Positions 7,938 to 16,913 of a stretch of DNA of 64,000 nucleotides are shown here, piece by piece; positions within the stretch are counted from its first letter, which is position 1; every line of letters starts with the position of its first letter. The DNA comes from Lachnoclostridium sp. Marseille-P6806 (GTDB taxonomy: Bacteria; Bacillota; Clostridia; Lachnospirales; Lachnospiraceae): contig NZ_LR130578.1 in the NCBI RefSeq assembly GCF_900625025.1, positions 124,001 through 188,000 on the forward strand. The letters are read 5' to 3'. The notes under the pieces were generated by a model. It saw only the letters and a program-made list of their open reading frames with translations. It did not search any database and had not been told where the DNA came from. Position numbers and translations under genes: made by a program.

Positions 7938-9314
7938 TTACTTTCGTCTCTTCGTATCCCGCGCCAGCAGAGTCTCCGCCCTGCGGTAGCGCTCCTCCCC
8001 TGTCAGGCGGTACATTCGCTCGCGTATATTCCGCTCATAGCCGTTTTCCGACGGGAGGTAGAGCTCCGCATCCCGGACCGCATCGGGAAGATACTGCTGC
8101 CCCGCATAGTGCTCCTCATAGAGATGCGCATATTCGTAGCCGAGGCCGCGTCCGAGCTTCTCTGCGCCGCCGTAATGCGAATCCTGAAGATAAGGAGGAA
8201 TGGGAAGATTCCCTGTCCCCTCCACAAGGCGGTACGCATCGAAAATTGAGTTCACCGCCGCGTTGCTCTTGGGCGCCGCCGCAACATACTCGCAGGCCTG
8301 CGCCAGAAGAATCTGCGCCTCCGGCATGCCGATCCGCTCGCAGGCAAGGGAGCAGTTCACCGCCACCACAAGGGCGTTCGGATCCGCATTGCCCACATCC
8401 TCCGCCGCGCAGATCATAATGCGCCGCGCGATAAACTCCGGCTCCTCGCCGGCTTTCAGCATCCGCGCGAGGTAATAGACCGCCGCGTCCGGATCCGAAC
8501 CCCGCATGCTTTTGATGAATGCCGAGATCGTATCGTAATGATTATCGCCATTTTTATCATATCTGGCAACCCGCTTCTGGATACACTCCCGGGCCACCTC
8601 CCGCGTGATATGGATTCTGCCGTCCGAAGGATCCGGCTCCGTCGTGAGCACCGCAAGCTCGACCGCATTCAGCGCCCGGCGGGCATCGCCCCCCGCAAGC
8701 TCCGCGAGAAGCTGTGCCGCGTCCTCGTCGATCTCCGCGCCGTAGCTCCCCATCCCCTTGTCCGGGTCATATACCGCCCGGCGGATCAGCGCAAGCACGT
8801 CCTCCGACGACAGGGGCTTGAGTTCAAACATCGTGGATCTTGACAGCAGCGCGCCATTCACCTCAAAATAGGGATTCTCCGTCGTCGCACCGATCAGCGT
8901 GACGGTGCCGTCCTCGACAAAGGGAAGAAGATAGTCCTGCTGGCTCTTGTTGAAGCGGTGAATCTCGTCCACAAAAAGTATCGTCCGTCGGCCGTACATC
9001 GCGTGACGCTCTTTCGCGTTCCCTACGACCTCCTCCATATCCTTTTTCCCCGCCACCGTCGCGTTGAGCTGGACAAACTCCGCGCTGGTCGTATGCGCGA
9101 TCACGCGGGCGAGCGTCGTCTTGCCCGTCCCGGGAGGGCCGTAAAAAATAATCGACCCCAGCTTATCAGCCCGGATCGCACGGTAGAGAAGCTTGCCCGG
9201 GCCGATGATATCCCGCTGCCCCACGACCTCCTCCAGCGTCGTGGGCCTGAGCCGCGCCGCAAGCGGCTGCTCCTTTTCCTTTTTCTGCTCCGAAAAATAG
9301 TCAAACAGATCCAT
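7938..9314 (-). CDS. rarA: Replication-associated recombination protein A
   Basis: AAA+ ATPase of the RarA/MgsA/WRNIP1 family, 458 residues, acting at stalled replication forks. LRPTTLEEVVGQRDI starts the AAA domain, with Walker A GPPGTGKTT, Walker B ILFVDEIHRFNKSQQD and the sensor GATTENPYFEVN. The C-terminal half (GSDPDAAVYYLARMLKAGEEP, ICAAEDVGNADPNAL, YLPDAVRDAELYLPSENGYE) is the RarA tetramerisation region. It has its own promoter (9342-9370) overlapping the terminator of the sugar transporter operon. Confidence 0.95.
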   Translation of the reverse strand: MDLFDYFSEQKKEKEQPLAARLRPTTLEEVVGQRDIIGPGKLLYRAIRADKLGSIIFYGPPGTGKTTLARVIAHTTSAEFVQLNATVAGKKDMEEVVGNAKERHAMYGRRTILFVDEIHRFNKSQQDYLLPFVEDGTVTLIGATTENPYFEVNGALLSRSTMFELKPLSSEDVLALIRRAVYDPDKGMGSYGAEIDEDAAQLLAELAGGDARRALNAVELAVLTTEPDPSDGRIHITREVARECIQKRVARYDKNGDNHYDTISAFIKSMRGSDPDAAVYYLARMLKAGEEPEFIARRIMICAAEDVGNADPNALVVAVNCSLACERIGMPEAQILLAQACEYVAAAPKSNAAVNSIFDAYRLVEGTGNLPIPPYLQDSHYGGAEKLGRGLGYEYAHLYEEHYAGQQYLPDAVRDAELYLPSENGYERNIRERMYRLTGEERYRRAETLLARDTKRRK

Positions 9315-9341
9315 GTTCCTCCGCCGCCTCCTGCTTCTGCC

Positions 9342-9370
9342 AGTATACAGGAAAGAGGGATCACGGTCAA
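9342..9370 (-). promoter_or_regulatory. rarA promoter
   Basis: TTGACC (9365-9370), 17-base spacer, TATACT (9342-9347) on the minus strand, about 30 bases before the rarA ATG. Confidence 0.7.
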
Positions 9371-9384
9371 AACCGCAATCCCTC
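9355..9384 (-). terminator. Hairpin after the sugar ABC permease genes
   Basis: GAGGGAT/ATCCCTC outer stem with an inner CGGT/ACCG stem, followed on the minus strand by CTTTCCTG. It is 27 bases after the permease stop and shares sequence with the rarA promoter. Confidence 0.6.
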
Positions 9385-9410
9385 CCGCACGGCAGCCGCC
9401 TGCGGCCGCT

Positions 9411-10307
9411 TTATCCCTTGACGGCGCCCGCGACCATGCCGCGGATAATCTGTCTTGAAAACGCAAAATACAGGACGACAATCGGCGCCATTGTGATCAG
9501 CATGCCGGTCATGATCTTCGGATAGTCCGAAGCAAACTGCCCCTTGAAGTTCGTCATGGCGAGCGGAACAGTCTGAAGCGCCACATTCTTTGAGGAAAGC
9601 ACCAGAGCAAAGGAAAATTCGTTCCAGCAGGAAAAGGTCTGGATGATGGCAATCGTGATCAGCATCGGCCGCGTCACCGGCAGAATGATCGAGAACAGTG
9701 TCTTTGAGAACGAGCTGCCATCGATGGCCGCCGCCTCCTCCAGCTCCACCGGTATCGACTTCATATAGGATTCCACGAGAAACACGGCAATCGGCAGGCC
9801 GAACGCCACATAGGGAATCACCAGCGTAAACCACCGGTTGGCCAGTCCGAAGCCGTTGAACACGATATAGATCGGAACCAGCAGGGAATGCACCGGGATC
9901 AGCATCCCCATCAGAAACACCACATACAGCACGCGGTTCATCTTGAACTCGATTCTCGCAAGGATATACCCCACAATAAAGCCGAACAGGATGATAAAAA
10001 AGAGCGAGAGCAGCGTCGTCCGGGTCGAGTTCACGAGCGATGCGCCGATATGATAATCCTTATTGGAAAGGACCTTGATATAATTCGCCCAGCTCGGCTC
10101 CGCAGGCAGGCCCATGATGTCGGCATTGAACTGCCGCTTGAGCTTGAGCGAGGAATAGAACATCCACACCAGAGGAAAGATGCACGAGAGCGAAAACAGC
10201 GCCAGCAGCGCGTTGATCACGACAGAAAGCGCGGCGGTGCCGAGCCTCTGGGTGGGAGTCTGAGCGTTTACTGCCTTTGACGCGGTAAATGTATCCTTTT
10301 TTGCCAT
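9411..10307 (-). CDS. Carbohydrate ABC transporter permease, MalG type (CUT1)
   Basis: Inner-membrane subunit of a sugar importer, 298 residues with six predicted membrane segments. The cytoplasmic EAA loop is clear (LEEAAAIDGSSFSKTLFSIILP), the contact site for the ATPase. The ATG at 10307 overlaps the TGA of the MalF-type gene as TGATG and has GGGGGTGGAG upstream. No ATPase gene is present in the operon, so a shared MsmK-type ATPase encoded elsewhere is likely, as is common for CUT1 systems in Firmicutes. Confidence 0.92.
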   Translation of the reverse strand: MAKKDTFTASKAVNAQTPTQRLGTAALSVVINALLALFSLSCIFPLVWMFYSSLKLKRQFNADIMGLPAEPSWANYIKVLSNKDYHIGASLVNSTRTTLLSLFFIILFGFIVGYILARIEFKMNRVLYVVFLMGMLIPVHSLLVPIYIVFNGFGLANRWFTLVIPYVAFGLPIAVFLVESYMKSIPVELEEAAAIDGSSFSKTLFSIILPVTRPMLITIAIIQTFSCWNEFSFALVLSSKNVALQTVPLAMTNFKGQFASDYPKIMTGMLITMAPIVVLYFAFSRQIIRGMVAGAVKG

Positions 10308-11209
10308 CACTCCACCCCCTTATCCTTCATGATTACGTTGACCAGCTTCTGCGAACCGCCGATCACCGCCAGCGAAACCACAAAGATGGCAACGGACACA
10401 CAGGCGCCGTAGCCCAGATTCTGGTTCTTGAAAGATACAATGTAGCCGTAGAGCGCCATGACCATGGTCGAGGTCCCGGGGCCGCCGGAGCCCTTTGTCA
10501 TCGCATAGATATGATCGAACACCTTCATATTTCCGGAGACGCACAGCGTGATGCAGACCAGCAGGCTGTTGCGGATCAGCGGGAGCACAATGTATACGGC
10601 CCTCTGCCACGCATTTGCGCCGTCCAGCTCCGCCACCTCGAAGATCTCATTGTCCACCGCCGCGATCGCCGCAAGCAGAATCACCATATAGTAGCCGATG
10701 AACTGCCAGACCAGCGGAACTGAGATGAGCGAGAGCACAATACTCTTATTGTTCATCCAGTTCTGCGTCAGCTCCGGGCGGCCGGCCGCCTCGAGCAGCC
10801 AGTTCAGAACACCTCGCTTCTGATCATAAACCATCTTCCAGATCATTCCGATATAAACCGCAGAGATGGTACTGGGAAAGAAGCCGAATGTGCGGTGTAC
10901 ACCCTTCAGCCTGCACAGGCGGGAATTGACCATGAGGACATTGATGAACGCAATGCCGATCTGCCCCACGATGCAGATGATCACGATATATATATTGTGC
11001 CCGAACGCCTCCCAGAACGTCCCGTCATGGAGCAGCTGAACATAGTTGCCAATCCCGATAAAGGTCTTCTTCGGTCCTCCCTTCCACTGAAAAAAGCTGT
11101 ATGCCAGCGCTACAACCAGCGGAACAAAGACGGAGAATACGTACCAGATCAGCGGAACGGCGAGGAACCCCCAGACGACGCTCATTTTAGGCTTAATGGC
11201 TTTCAGCAT
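10307..11209 (-). CDS. Carbohydrate ABC transporter permease, MalF type (CUT1)
   Basis: Partner permease of 300 residues with six membrane segments. VWGFLAVPLIWYVFSVFVPL is the first, and the EAA loop appears as FEVAELDGANAWQRAVYIVLPL. Short N-terminus, like other Firmicutes CUT1 permeases and unlike long E. coli MalF. It is overlapped by the MalG-type gene and separated from the binding-protein gene by a hairpin terminator at 11283-11319, which should make permease expression lower than that of the binding protein. Confidence 0.92.
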   Translation of the reverse strand: MLKAIKPKMSVVWGFLAVPLIWYVFSVFVPLVVALAYSFFQWKGGPKKTFIGIGNYVQLLHDGTFWEAFGHNIYIVIICIVGQIGIAFINVLMVNSRLCRLKGVHRTFGFFPSTISAVYIGMIWKMVYDQKRGVLNWLLEAAGRPELTQNWMNNKSIVLSLISVPLVWQFIGYYMVILLAAIAAVDNEIFEVAELDGANAWQRAVYIVLPLIRNSLLVCITLCVSGNMKVFDHIYAMTKGSGGPGTSTMVMALYGYIVSFKNQNLGYGACVSVAIFVVSLAVIGGSQKLVNVIMKDKGVE

Positions 11210-11282
11210 AAAGCACCTGCCTCCTTTTTTGCATTTTCAGTGCGCTGCCGCACTCGCACTGCGTGTCCTTGGCTTATCCGTC

Positions 11283-11319
11283 AAAAAAGGGGTCGATCCT
11301 CACGGACCGGGACCCCTTT
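11283..11319 (-). terminator. Intra-operon terminator between binding protein and permeases
   Basis: AAAGGGGTC pairs with GACCCCTTT around an inner GGACC-containing loop, followed on the minus strand by a run of six T. It lies after the binding-protein stop and before the MalF-type gene, where partial read-through is the usual arrangement. Confidence 0.75.
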
Positions 11320-11361
11320 CATTATAGTATGTTTCTATGAAATCCGAAACGGCGCGGCGCC

Positions 11362-12810
11362 TTATTTGCCCAGATAATTCTCCTCATAGGCTTTCTGCAC
11401 ATCCGCCGCAACATCCGCCGCGGACATATCGCCGTTCATGAGGGACTGCAGATCGGTGTTGCAGACGCTCCAGACCGCCGGATCAAGGTAGGAATCATAA
11501 ATCTCGCAGGTCGTCGTGTCCACATAAGACCAGTTGTAGAAGCTCTGCACGACCGAATCAAAGCTGGACAGATCGACATCCTCGACCTTGGTCAGACCGC
11601 CGAGCGCATAATTCTTCGCCACATAATCGGAGAAGTCAGGGCCGGTGAGATACTCGATGAGATCGATGCAGGCCGCCAGCTTGTCCGGATCCTCCGCCAC
11701 CTTTGTATTGATGGCAAGACCGTAGCCGAGACCGATATTCTGACTCAGGGGATCCTCGGTGGCATCCGCCGGCTGAGGCAGGACCGCAAAGCCGAGGTTG
11801 TTGTACTTCTCCTCGTCATCCGCAAGAAGCGTCGCCGCGATATAGGACTCGTCCCAGTTGCCGCCGATGAAAGCCGCCGCATCGCCGGCGATGAAATACT
11901 CGCGCGCATCCTCATTGGTGATGGTGTTGAAATCCTCGTTGAACACGCCGCTCGCAAAAATATCCTGCGTGAACTGCAGCGCCTTTACAAAGCTCTCATC
12001 CGTGAACTTCGCAGACGTGTCCTTGTCGATCAGCTTCTGGAACCATTCCTTTCCGGTGTAGCGGTTGCCGAGTGTGCTGAGGAAGCAGGAGTTCGCCTGC
12101 CACTGGCCTCCGTTGCCGAACGCGATCGCGTCCTCAATGCCGTTCGCCTCGAAATATTCATTCGCTTTCTTGACATCCTCCCAGTTGTCCGGGAAGGAAT
12201 CAAAGCCTGCGTCCGCCCACATCTGCTTGTCGTACACAACCACCGTGCAGGTGCCGCCGGTCAGCGCCGGAAGCGCGTAGATCTTGTCTCCGTCGAGGAA
12301 AGGCGTGAAATAAGAGGTATTGTAATCCGCATAATAGGGGGATTCCTTGATGATATCCGTCAGATCCAGCACCAGCCCCTGTGCCGCCCAGCTCTTGGTA
12401 TTCATCCCCTGCAGCAGGAAAACGTCCGGGAGATCATCCGCGGCCGCCATGGTCGCGATCTGGGTCTTATACTCATCGTTCGCCAGAACGTTCTGGTTCA
12501 GGGTGATGTCCGGGTGCGCCTCCTCCCAGTTTGCGATCATCGTCCGGAAGCCGTCGGAGCCGCCGTTCCCCTCCGATTCCTCCGAGGTGGAATAATGCAT
12601 CAGATTAATCTCGCCGGCGTAAGCAAGCGCAGCGGCATCCTCCGCCTCCTCGGTCTGCGTCTCTTCCTCGTCCGCAGTCTCGTCGGCAGCATCCTCCTCT
12701 GCGGTATCCGCTGCAGGCGCTGCCGTGCTCGCCGTACCGGAGCCGCAGCCGGCCAGAACCGAGGCCGCCATCGCCACACTGAGCACGGATGCTAATAACT
12801 TCTTGTTCAT
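11362..12810 (-). CDS. Extracellular sugar-binding lipoprotein (SBP family 1, CUT1)
   Basis: Solute-binding protein of 482 residues. A signal peptide with lipobox LAGC (Cys at about residue 22) is followed by a very acidic Ala/Glu/Asp linker to about residue 65. The mature domain has the family pattern: [66 protein letters not shown]. It delivers an oligosaccharide to the two permeases downstream. Neighbouring glgP and lacI genes hint at maltodextrins, but the ligand is not proved. Promoter and operator lie at 12857-12906; TCAGGAGGACAG precedes the ATG. Confidence 0.93.
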   Translation of the reverse strand: MNKKLLASVLSVAMAASVLAGCGSGTASTAAPAADTAEEDAADETADEEETQTEEAEDAAALAYAGEINLMHYSTSEESEGNGGSDGFRTMIANWEEAHPDITLNQNVLANDEYKTQIATMAAADDLPDVFLLQGMNTKSWAAQGLVLDLTDIIKESPYYADYNTSYFTPFLDGDKIYALPALTGGTCTVVVYDKQMWADAGFDSFPDNWEDVKKANEYFEANGIEDAIAFGNGGQWQANSCFLSTLGNRYTGKEWFQKLIDKDTSAKFTDESFVKALQFTQDIFASGVFNEDFNTITNEDAREYFIAGDAAAFIGGNWDESYIAATLLADDEEKYNNLGFAVLPQPADATEDPLSQNIGLGYGLAINTKVAEDPDKLAACIDLIEYLTGPDFSDYVAKNYALGGLTKVEDVDLSSFDSVVQSFYNWSYVDTTTCEIYDSYLDPAVWSVCNTDLQSLMNGDMSAADVAADVQKAYEENYLGK

Positions 12811-12856
12811 AATTCTGTCCTCCTGATTGTGGTGAAATAAACGATCGTGAATTATT

Positions 12857-12874
12857 TCTCAATCGATTTCGAGA
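12857..12874. promoter_or_regulatory. LacI-type operator at the sugar transporter promoter
   Basis: TCTC-AATCGATT-TC-GAGA has the central CG and A/T flanks usual for LacI-family sites. It starts a few bases after the -10 box, overlapping the transcript start, where a bound repressor would block initiation. A second small palindrome, ACGATCGT, is at 12841-12848. Confidence 0.55.
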
Positions 12875-12877
12875 CCA

Positions 12878-12906
12878 ATGATAGCGCAGTCCTCCGGCTT
12901 TGTCAA
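12878..12906 (-). promoter_or_regulatory. Promoter of the sugar ABC operon
   Basis: Near-consensus: TTGACA (12901-12906), 17-base spacer, TATCAT (12878-12883), 68 bases before the lipoprotein start codon. Confidence 0.8.
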
Positions 12907-13359
12907 TATAATCTCCGTGTTTTCTCAGGCGTCCCCGTTGTTTTGTATATGATAACCAATTTTGCTCAATATAATCTGTACATGTTGAACGTCTCCCCGT
13001 TTCCCGCCGGCATCTCTTATTTTCAGATAACGTTTAAGTTTAATCCTGCGAGTTCCTCGCGTTTCCATTTCTTTTTCCCTGAAATTCCCTGCTCTCCTCT
13101 GGTTTTCGGCGTTTTTCAGGCATTTCACGGCGGTGTCTTCCGGTTTCCTCTGCTTTTTACTTAATCGTTATCTTTTCAGGCTGCCGGCACGGCTTTGCAC
13201 ATCCTCGAAACCACGCCGGCGACGCTGCGCCGCCGAAGCCGTGCCCGGAAGACGCAGAAAAGCCGTCACCGGGCGCAGACGGCCCGCAGGCCGTCTGCTG
13301 TCCGATACCGGCTGTGCTTCCGCAGCAGCGGTTTCTGTTTATCTCATCCGAATGACTGT
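12907..13359. other. Intergenic region between glgP and the sugar transporter, with structured part
   Basis: The half next to the promoter (12907-13180) is AT-rich and shows no gene. The half next to glgP is GC-rich and structured: a 10-bp pair GGCACGGCTT (13186-13195) / AAGCCGTGCC (13236-13245) enclosing further G/C pairing, and a perfect hairpin CAGACGGCC-CGCA-GGCCGTCTG (13276-13297). No T-run follows, so this is not a standard terminator. It could be a structured 3' end of the glgP transcript. Confidence 0.45.
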
Positions 13360-15699
13360 TTATCTGACCACCGGAGCCGGGCTCGTGTCCAGATGCCAGA
13401 TATCCCGGTTGTACTCCGCAATGGTGCGGTCGCTCGAGAAGAAGCCCGCTTTCGCAATGTTCACCAGCATCATTCTCTCCCACTTCTCCCGGTTCTCAAA
13501 GTCCGCGAACATCCGGTCCTTGACACGGATGTACTCCTCCAGATCGATGAGGGCCATGAACCAGTCCTTGTTCAGAATGTCTTCATAGAGGCGAGTGAGG
13601 TTCTCCTTATCTCCGACCGCCAGCATCTCCGGACCCACGATAAAGTCCACGGCTTCCCGGATCACCGGGCTCTTCTCATAATAATCGTGCGAGACGTAGT
13701 CGGCCTTTCTGTAATGCTCTATCACCGCGTCGGAATCGATGCCGAACATATAGATGTTGTCGTCGCCCACCAGCCCGCGGATCTCCACATTCGCGCCGTC
13801 CGCCGTGCCGAGCGTGACCGCCCCGTTCAGCATGAACTTCATATTGGAGGTTCCGGAGGCCTCCTTGGAAGCCAGCGAAATCTGCTCCGACACATCGCAG
13901 GCCGGGATCAGCTTCTCGGCATAGGAAACATTGTAGTTCGTGACCATCACCACATGCATGTAAGGGCTCACCTCGGGATCGCTGTTCACGATCTGCTGGA
14001 GGCACCTGATGAGATGGATGATATCCTGCGCAATGATGTACGCCGGAGCCGCTTTCGCGCCGAAGATAAAGTTCAGCGGTCTCTGCGGTTTTTTGCCGGA
14101 CTTGATTTCCAGATATTTATGAATGATGTAGAGCGCGTTCATCTGCTGTCTCTTGTATTCATGCAGGCGCTTTACCTGAATGTCGAAGATGCCATCCTCC
14201 GCCAGCGCGACGCCCTCCCGGGCAAGAACATATTCCGTGAGGTCATGCTTGCGGGCTCTTTTGATCTCGTCAAGGCGCGCCAGAACCTCCGCGTCCTCCG
14301 CATAGTCAAGGAGCTTCTCCAGCTTCGCCGCGTCTTTCCGGTAGCCGTCGCCGATCTTCGAGGAAAGGAATCTGGCCAGCTCGTGGTTGCAGGAAAGAAG
14401 CCAGCGCCGGAACGTGATGCCGTTGGTCTTGTTGTTGAACTTCTGCGGATAGAGCCGGTAAAAATTATTCAGCTCCGTCTCCTTGAGGATCTCCGTATGG
14501 ATCGCCGCGACACCGTTTACGGAGAAGCCGTAGTGGATGTCGATGTGCGCCATATGGACTCGTTTATCCCCGTCGATGATGTACACGGAGGCGTCGTCGA
14601 ACTTCTCCCGCACGCGGCGGTCAAGCTCCCTGATATACGGAATGAGCTGCGGCACGACTTTCTCGAGATAGTCCATCGGCCACGTCTCCAGCGCCTCCGC
14701 GAGGATGGTATGATTGGTATAGGCGCAGGTTCTGCTGACCACCTCGATCGCCTCGTCCATGCTGAACGCTTTTTCCTCGACAAGAATGCGGATCAGCTCC
14801 GGAATGATCATGGTCGGATGGGTGTCGTTGATCTGGATGACCGCATGATCGTACATTTTCCGCAGATCGTACTGACGCGCTTTCATCTCGCGAAGAATGA
14901 GCTGCGCCGCATTGCTGACCATGAAATACTGCTGATAAATACGCAGCAGTCTGCCCTTTTCGGTGGAATCGTCCGGATACAGGAAGAGGGTCAGGTTCTT
15001 CTCGATCTCGTCCTGATCAAAGTCGATCCCGAGCTCGCCTACGAGGCTTTCGTCAACGGATTCGATATCGAACAGGCGGAGCTTGTTCAGACCGGCGTCG
15101 TAGCCGACCACGTCAATGTCATAGAGACGGGACGTGACCTTTCGGCTGCCGAAGCAGACATCAAAGGAAACGTCGGTCTTCGTCTCCCACGACAGATCCT
15201 CCATCCACGGATCCTTTACCGCCGTCTGCTTGTTGTCAACAAATTTCTGGCGGAACAGGCCGTAGTGGTAGTTCAGGCCGATGCCCTCGCCCGGGAGCCC
15301 CAGCGTCGCGATGGAATCGAGGAAGCAGGCCGCCAGTCTTCCGAGGCCTCCGTTGCCCAGAGACGGCTCCGGCTCGATCTCTTCGATCTTCGCCAGCGTC
15401 TTGCCGTTCCGTTCCAGAAGCTCCGCGACGCGGTCATAGATCCCGAGATTGATGAGATTGTTGGAGAGGAGCTTTCCGATCAGGAATTCCGCGGAAATAT
15501 AATAAATCTTCTTCTCCCCCGTATTGCGCTCCGTCACATCGAGCAGCCGCTTCGAGAGCATCAGCAGCGCGTAGTAGAGCTCCCTGTCCGAGCATCCGGC
15601 AATATTTTTTCCGTACTTTTCAGAAATCAGCTCCGTGAGCTGCTCCTCCAGATTGAGCACCAGAACGTCGCGCTTCATGTTTGATGAATTCTGCCCCAT
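13360..15699 (-). CDS. glgP: Glycogen/maltodextrin phosphorylase
   Basis: GT35 alpha-glucan phosphorylase, 779 residues: releases glucose 1-phosphate from glycogen or maltodextrin. [45 protein letters not shown]-like N-terminal motifs and the pyridoxal phosphate region [20 protein letters not shown] near residue 660 are intact. The chosen ATG (15699) has AGGAG upstream; the earlier ATG at 15738 falls inside lacI. The gene begins 19 bases after the lacI stop, so regulator and enzyme share a transcript. The likely job is intracellular use of stored or imported alpha-glucan. Confidence 0.95.
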   Translation of the reverse strand: MGQNSSNMKRDVLVLNLEEQLTELISEKYGKNIAGCSDRELYYALLMLSKRLLDVTERNTGEKKIYYISAEFLIGKLLSNNLINLGIYDRVAELLERNGKTLAKIEEIEPEPSLGNGGLGRLAACFLDSIATLGLPGEGIGLNYHYGLFRQKFVDNKQTAVKDPWMEDLSWETKTDVSFDVCFGSRKVTSRLYDIDVVGYDAGLNKLRLFDIESVDESLVGELGIDFDQDEIEKNLTLFLYPDDSTEKGRLLRIYQQYFMVSNAAQLILREMKARQYDLRKMYDHAVIQINDTHPTMIIPELIRILVEEKAFSMDEAIEVVSRTCAYTNHTILAEALETWPMDYLEKVVPQLIPYIRELDRRVREKFDDASVYIIDGDKRVHMAHIDIHYGFSVNGVAAIHTEILKETELNNFYRLYPQKFNNKTNGITFRRWLLSCNHELARFLSSKIGDGYRKDAAKLEKLLDYAEDAEVLARLDEIKRARKHDLTEYVLAREGVALAEDGIFDIQVKRLHEYKRQQMNALYIIHKYLEIKSGKKPQRPLNFIFGAKAAPAYIIAQDIIHLIRCLQQIVNSDPEVSPYMHVVMVTNYNVSYAEKLIPACDVSEQISLASKEASGTSNMKFMLNGAVTLGTADGANVEIRGLVGDDNIYMFGIDSDAVIEHYRKADYVSHDYYEKSPVIREAVDFIVGPEMLAVGDKENLTRLYEDILNKDWFMALIDLEEYIRVKDRMFADFENREKWERMMLVNIAKAGFFSSDRTIAEYNRDIWHLDTSPAPVVR

Positions 15700-15718
15700 C
15701 GTTGTGTTTCTCCTTTCC

Positions 15719-16705
15719 TTATCGGATGACATCCTCATAGGTCATCCGCACAATCTCGTGCGGCATGACAATCTGCCTGCCCTCACCGCCGTTCATCAGG
15801 CGGTGCACCTCCGCGACCGCCGCGCAGGCGATGCCGTCAAAATCCTGACGGACTGTGTACATCTGCTTGCCCGCATAGCCCATCAGCGACAGGCCGTCGA
15901 AGCCGCAGACCGGGCGGAAAATATCCATTTCCATCAGCCGGCGCATGGCGCCGATCGCCATGATGTCCGACGCGCAGACCACCGCGTCATGATCCGCCGC
16001 ATACTCTCCGGTGATCTCGCGGGCCCGCTTCTGCGAAAAGCCGCCCTCCTTTTCCGTGAGAACAAGATTCCGCTCCCGCGCGAGCCTCCTCATCCCCGCA
16101 AGGCGCTCCTCCGTGATGTAGCCGTCGGCACTCCCCGCGATGTAGAGGATGCGGCGCATCACGCCCTCCCCGCAGAGCCTGTCCGCCACATCATACTGCG
16201 CCTGCTCATTGTCCACGCTGACGCAGGAGCTGTGCGCGTTCACAATCGGCGCATCCACAACGGCAGCACGGAACTCCTCGCTCTGAATCAGCCCCCGGAG
16301 CGTCGTCTGCTCCCGATTCAGATTGAAAATCACAAGGCCGGCGATGCTCTGCGTACGGAAATACTGAATCATCTCCGGGACGCTCTGCTTCTCTGCCATC
16401 GGCGCGAATACCGTGATCACATCCAGACCCAGCTCGCGGGCGCTCCGAAAAGCCCCGGACAGGTACTGCATGTTGATCTCATCCATCACGCCGCCCTCGC
16501 CGGGGCTGATGATCAGCGCGACCCGTGCGGCCTGCTTGGAGGAGAGCGCCGACGCCGCCGCATTCGGCACAAAATGAAGTTTCTGAATGGCTGCTTCGAC
16601 GCGACTTCTCGTCTCCTCGCTCACGTTCGGGTAGCGGTTCACCACCTTTGAGACCGTAGAGATCGCGACGCCCGCCTCGCGCGCCACATCGCGGATGGAT
16701 GTCAT
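15719..16705 (-). CDS. LacI family transcriptional regulator
   Basis: A 328-residue repressor. The N-terminal helix-turn-helix is complete ([22 protein letters not shown], hinge with [12 protein letters not shown]), followed by a periplasmic-binding-protein-like sugar domain. It has a near-consensus promoter flanked by two palindromic operators, GAAAACGTTTTC and CTGGAAA...TTTCCAG, which argues for autoregulation. It leads the glgP transcript and is close to the sugar ABC operon, whose promoter carries a related site. The inducer is unknown; an alpha-glucan derivative is a guess. Confidence 0.92.
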   Translation of the reverse strand: MTSIRDVAREAGVAISTVSKVVNRYPNVSEETRSRVEAAIQKLHFVPNAAASALSSKQAARVALIISPGEGGVMDEINMQYLSGAFRSARELGLDVITVFAPMAEKQSVPEMIQYFRTQSIAGLVIFNLNREQTTLRGLIQSEEFRAAVVDAPIVNAHSSCVSVDNEQAQYDVADRLCGEGVMRRILYIAGSADGYITEERLAGMRRLARERNLVLTEKEGGFSQKRAREITGEYAADHDAVVCASDIMAIGAMRRLMEMDIFRPVCGFDGLSLMGYAGKQMYTVRQDFDGIACAAVAEVHRLMNGGEGRQIVMPHEIVRMTYEDVIR

Positions 16706-16730
16706 GGCAGCTCCTCAGCTTTGCTTTCTT

Positions 16731-16748
16731 CTGGAAATCGTTTTCCAG
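16731..16748. promoter_or_regulatory. LacI operator O1
   Basis: CTGGAAATCGTTTTCCAG: 7-bp inverted repeat arms around a CG centre, just downstream of the lacI -10 box. Confidence 0.75.
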
Positions 16749-16755
16749 CAATCCG

Positions 16756-16784
16756 ATCATAGAACGGGCAGATGGAAATGTCAA
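16756..16784 (-). promoter_or_regulatory. lacI-glgP promoter
   Basis: TTGACA (16779-16784), 17-base spacer, TATGAT (16756-16761), about 50 bases before the lacI ATG. Confidence 0.82.
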
Positions 16785-16793
16785 GCCGTTCCG

Positions 16794-16805
16794 GAAAACG
16801 TTTTC
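16794..16805. promoter_or_regulatory. LacI operator O2
   Basis: GAAAACGTTTTC, a perfect 12-bp palindrome just upstream of the -35 box. With O1 it brackets the promoter. Confidence 0.7.
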
Positions 16806-16816
16806 AAAAAAGACAC

Positions 16817-16853
16817 AAAAAAAACCCGCTCTGCCGGAAATGGAGGAGCGGGC
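16817..16853 (-). terminator. Terminator of the phosphofructokinase gene
   Basis: GCCCGCTC/GAGCGGGT stem followed by eight T on the minus strand, about 60 bases after the stop codon. Confidence 0.88.
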
Positions 16854-16913
16854 TTCTCATTGCTTCTTTCGTTATCTGCTTATGCCGCGTGATCTGCCCC
16901 GGCCGCGCGGCGA

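Noticed and set aside
13276-13297. Hairpin after glgP as an intrinsic terminator
   Set aside because: The stem is perfect but no T-run follows on either strand.
13195-15684. Long open frame antisense to glgP (over 800 codons, plus strand)
   Set aside because: Arises from the high GC third positions of glgP; the predicted protein is Arg/His/Leu/Asp-rich without any family motif, while glgP itself is complete.
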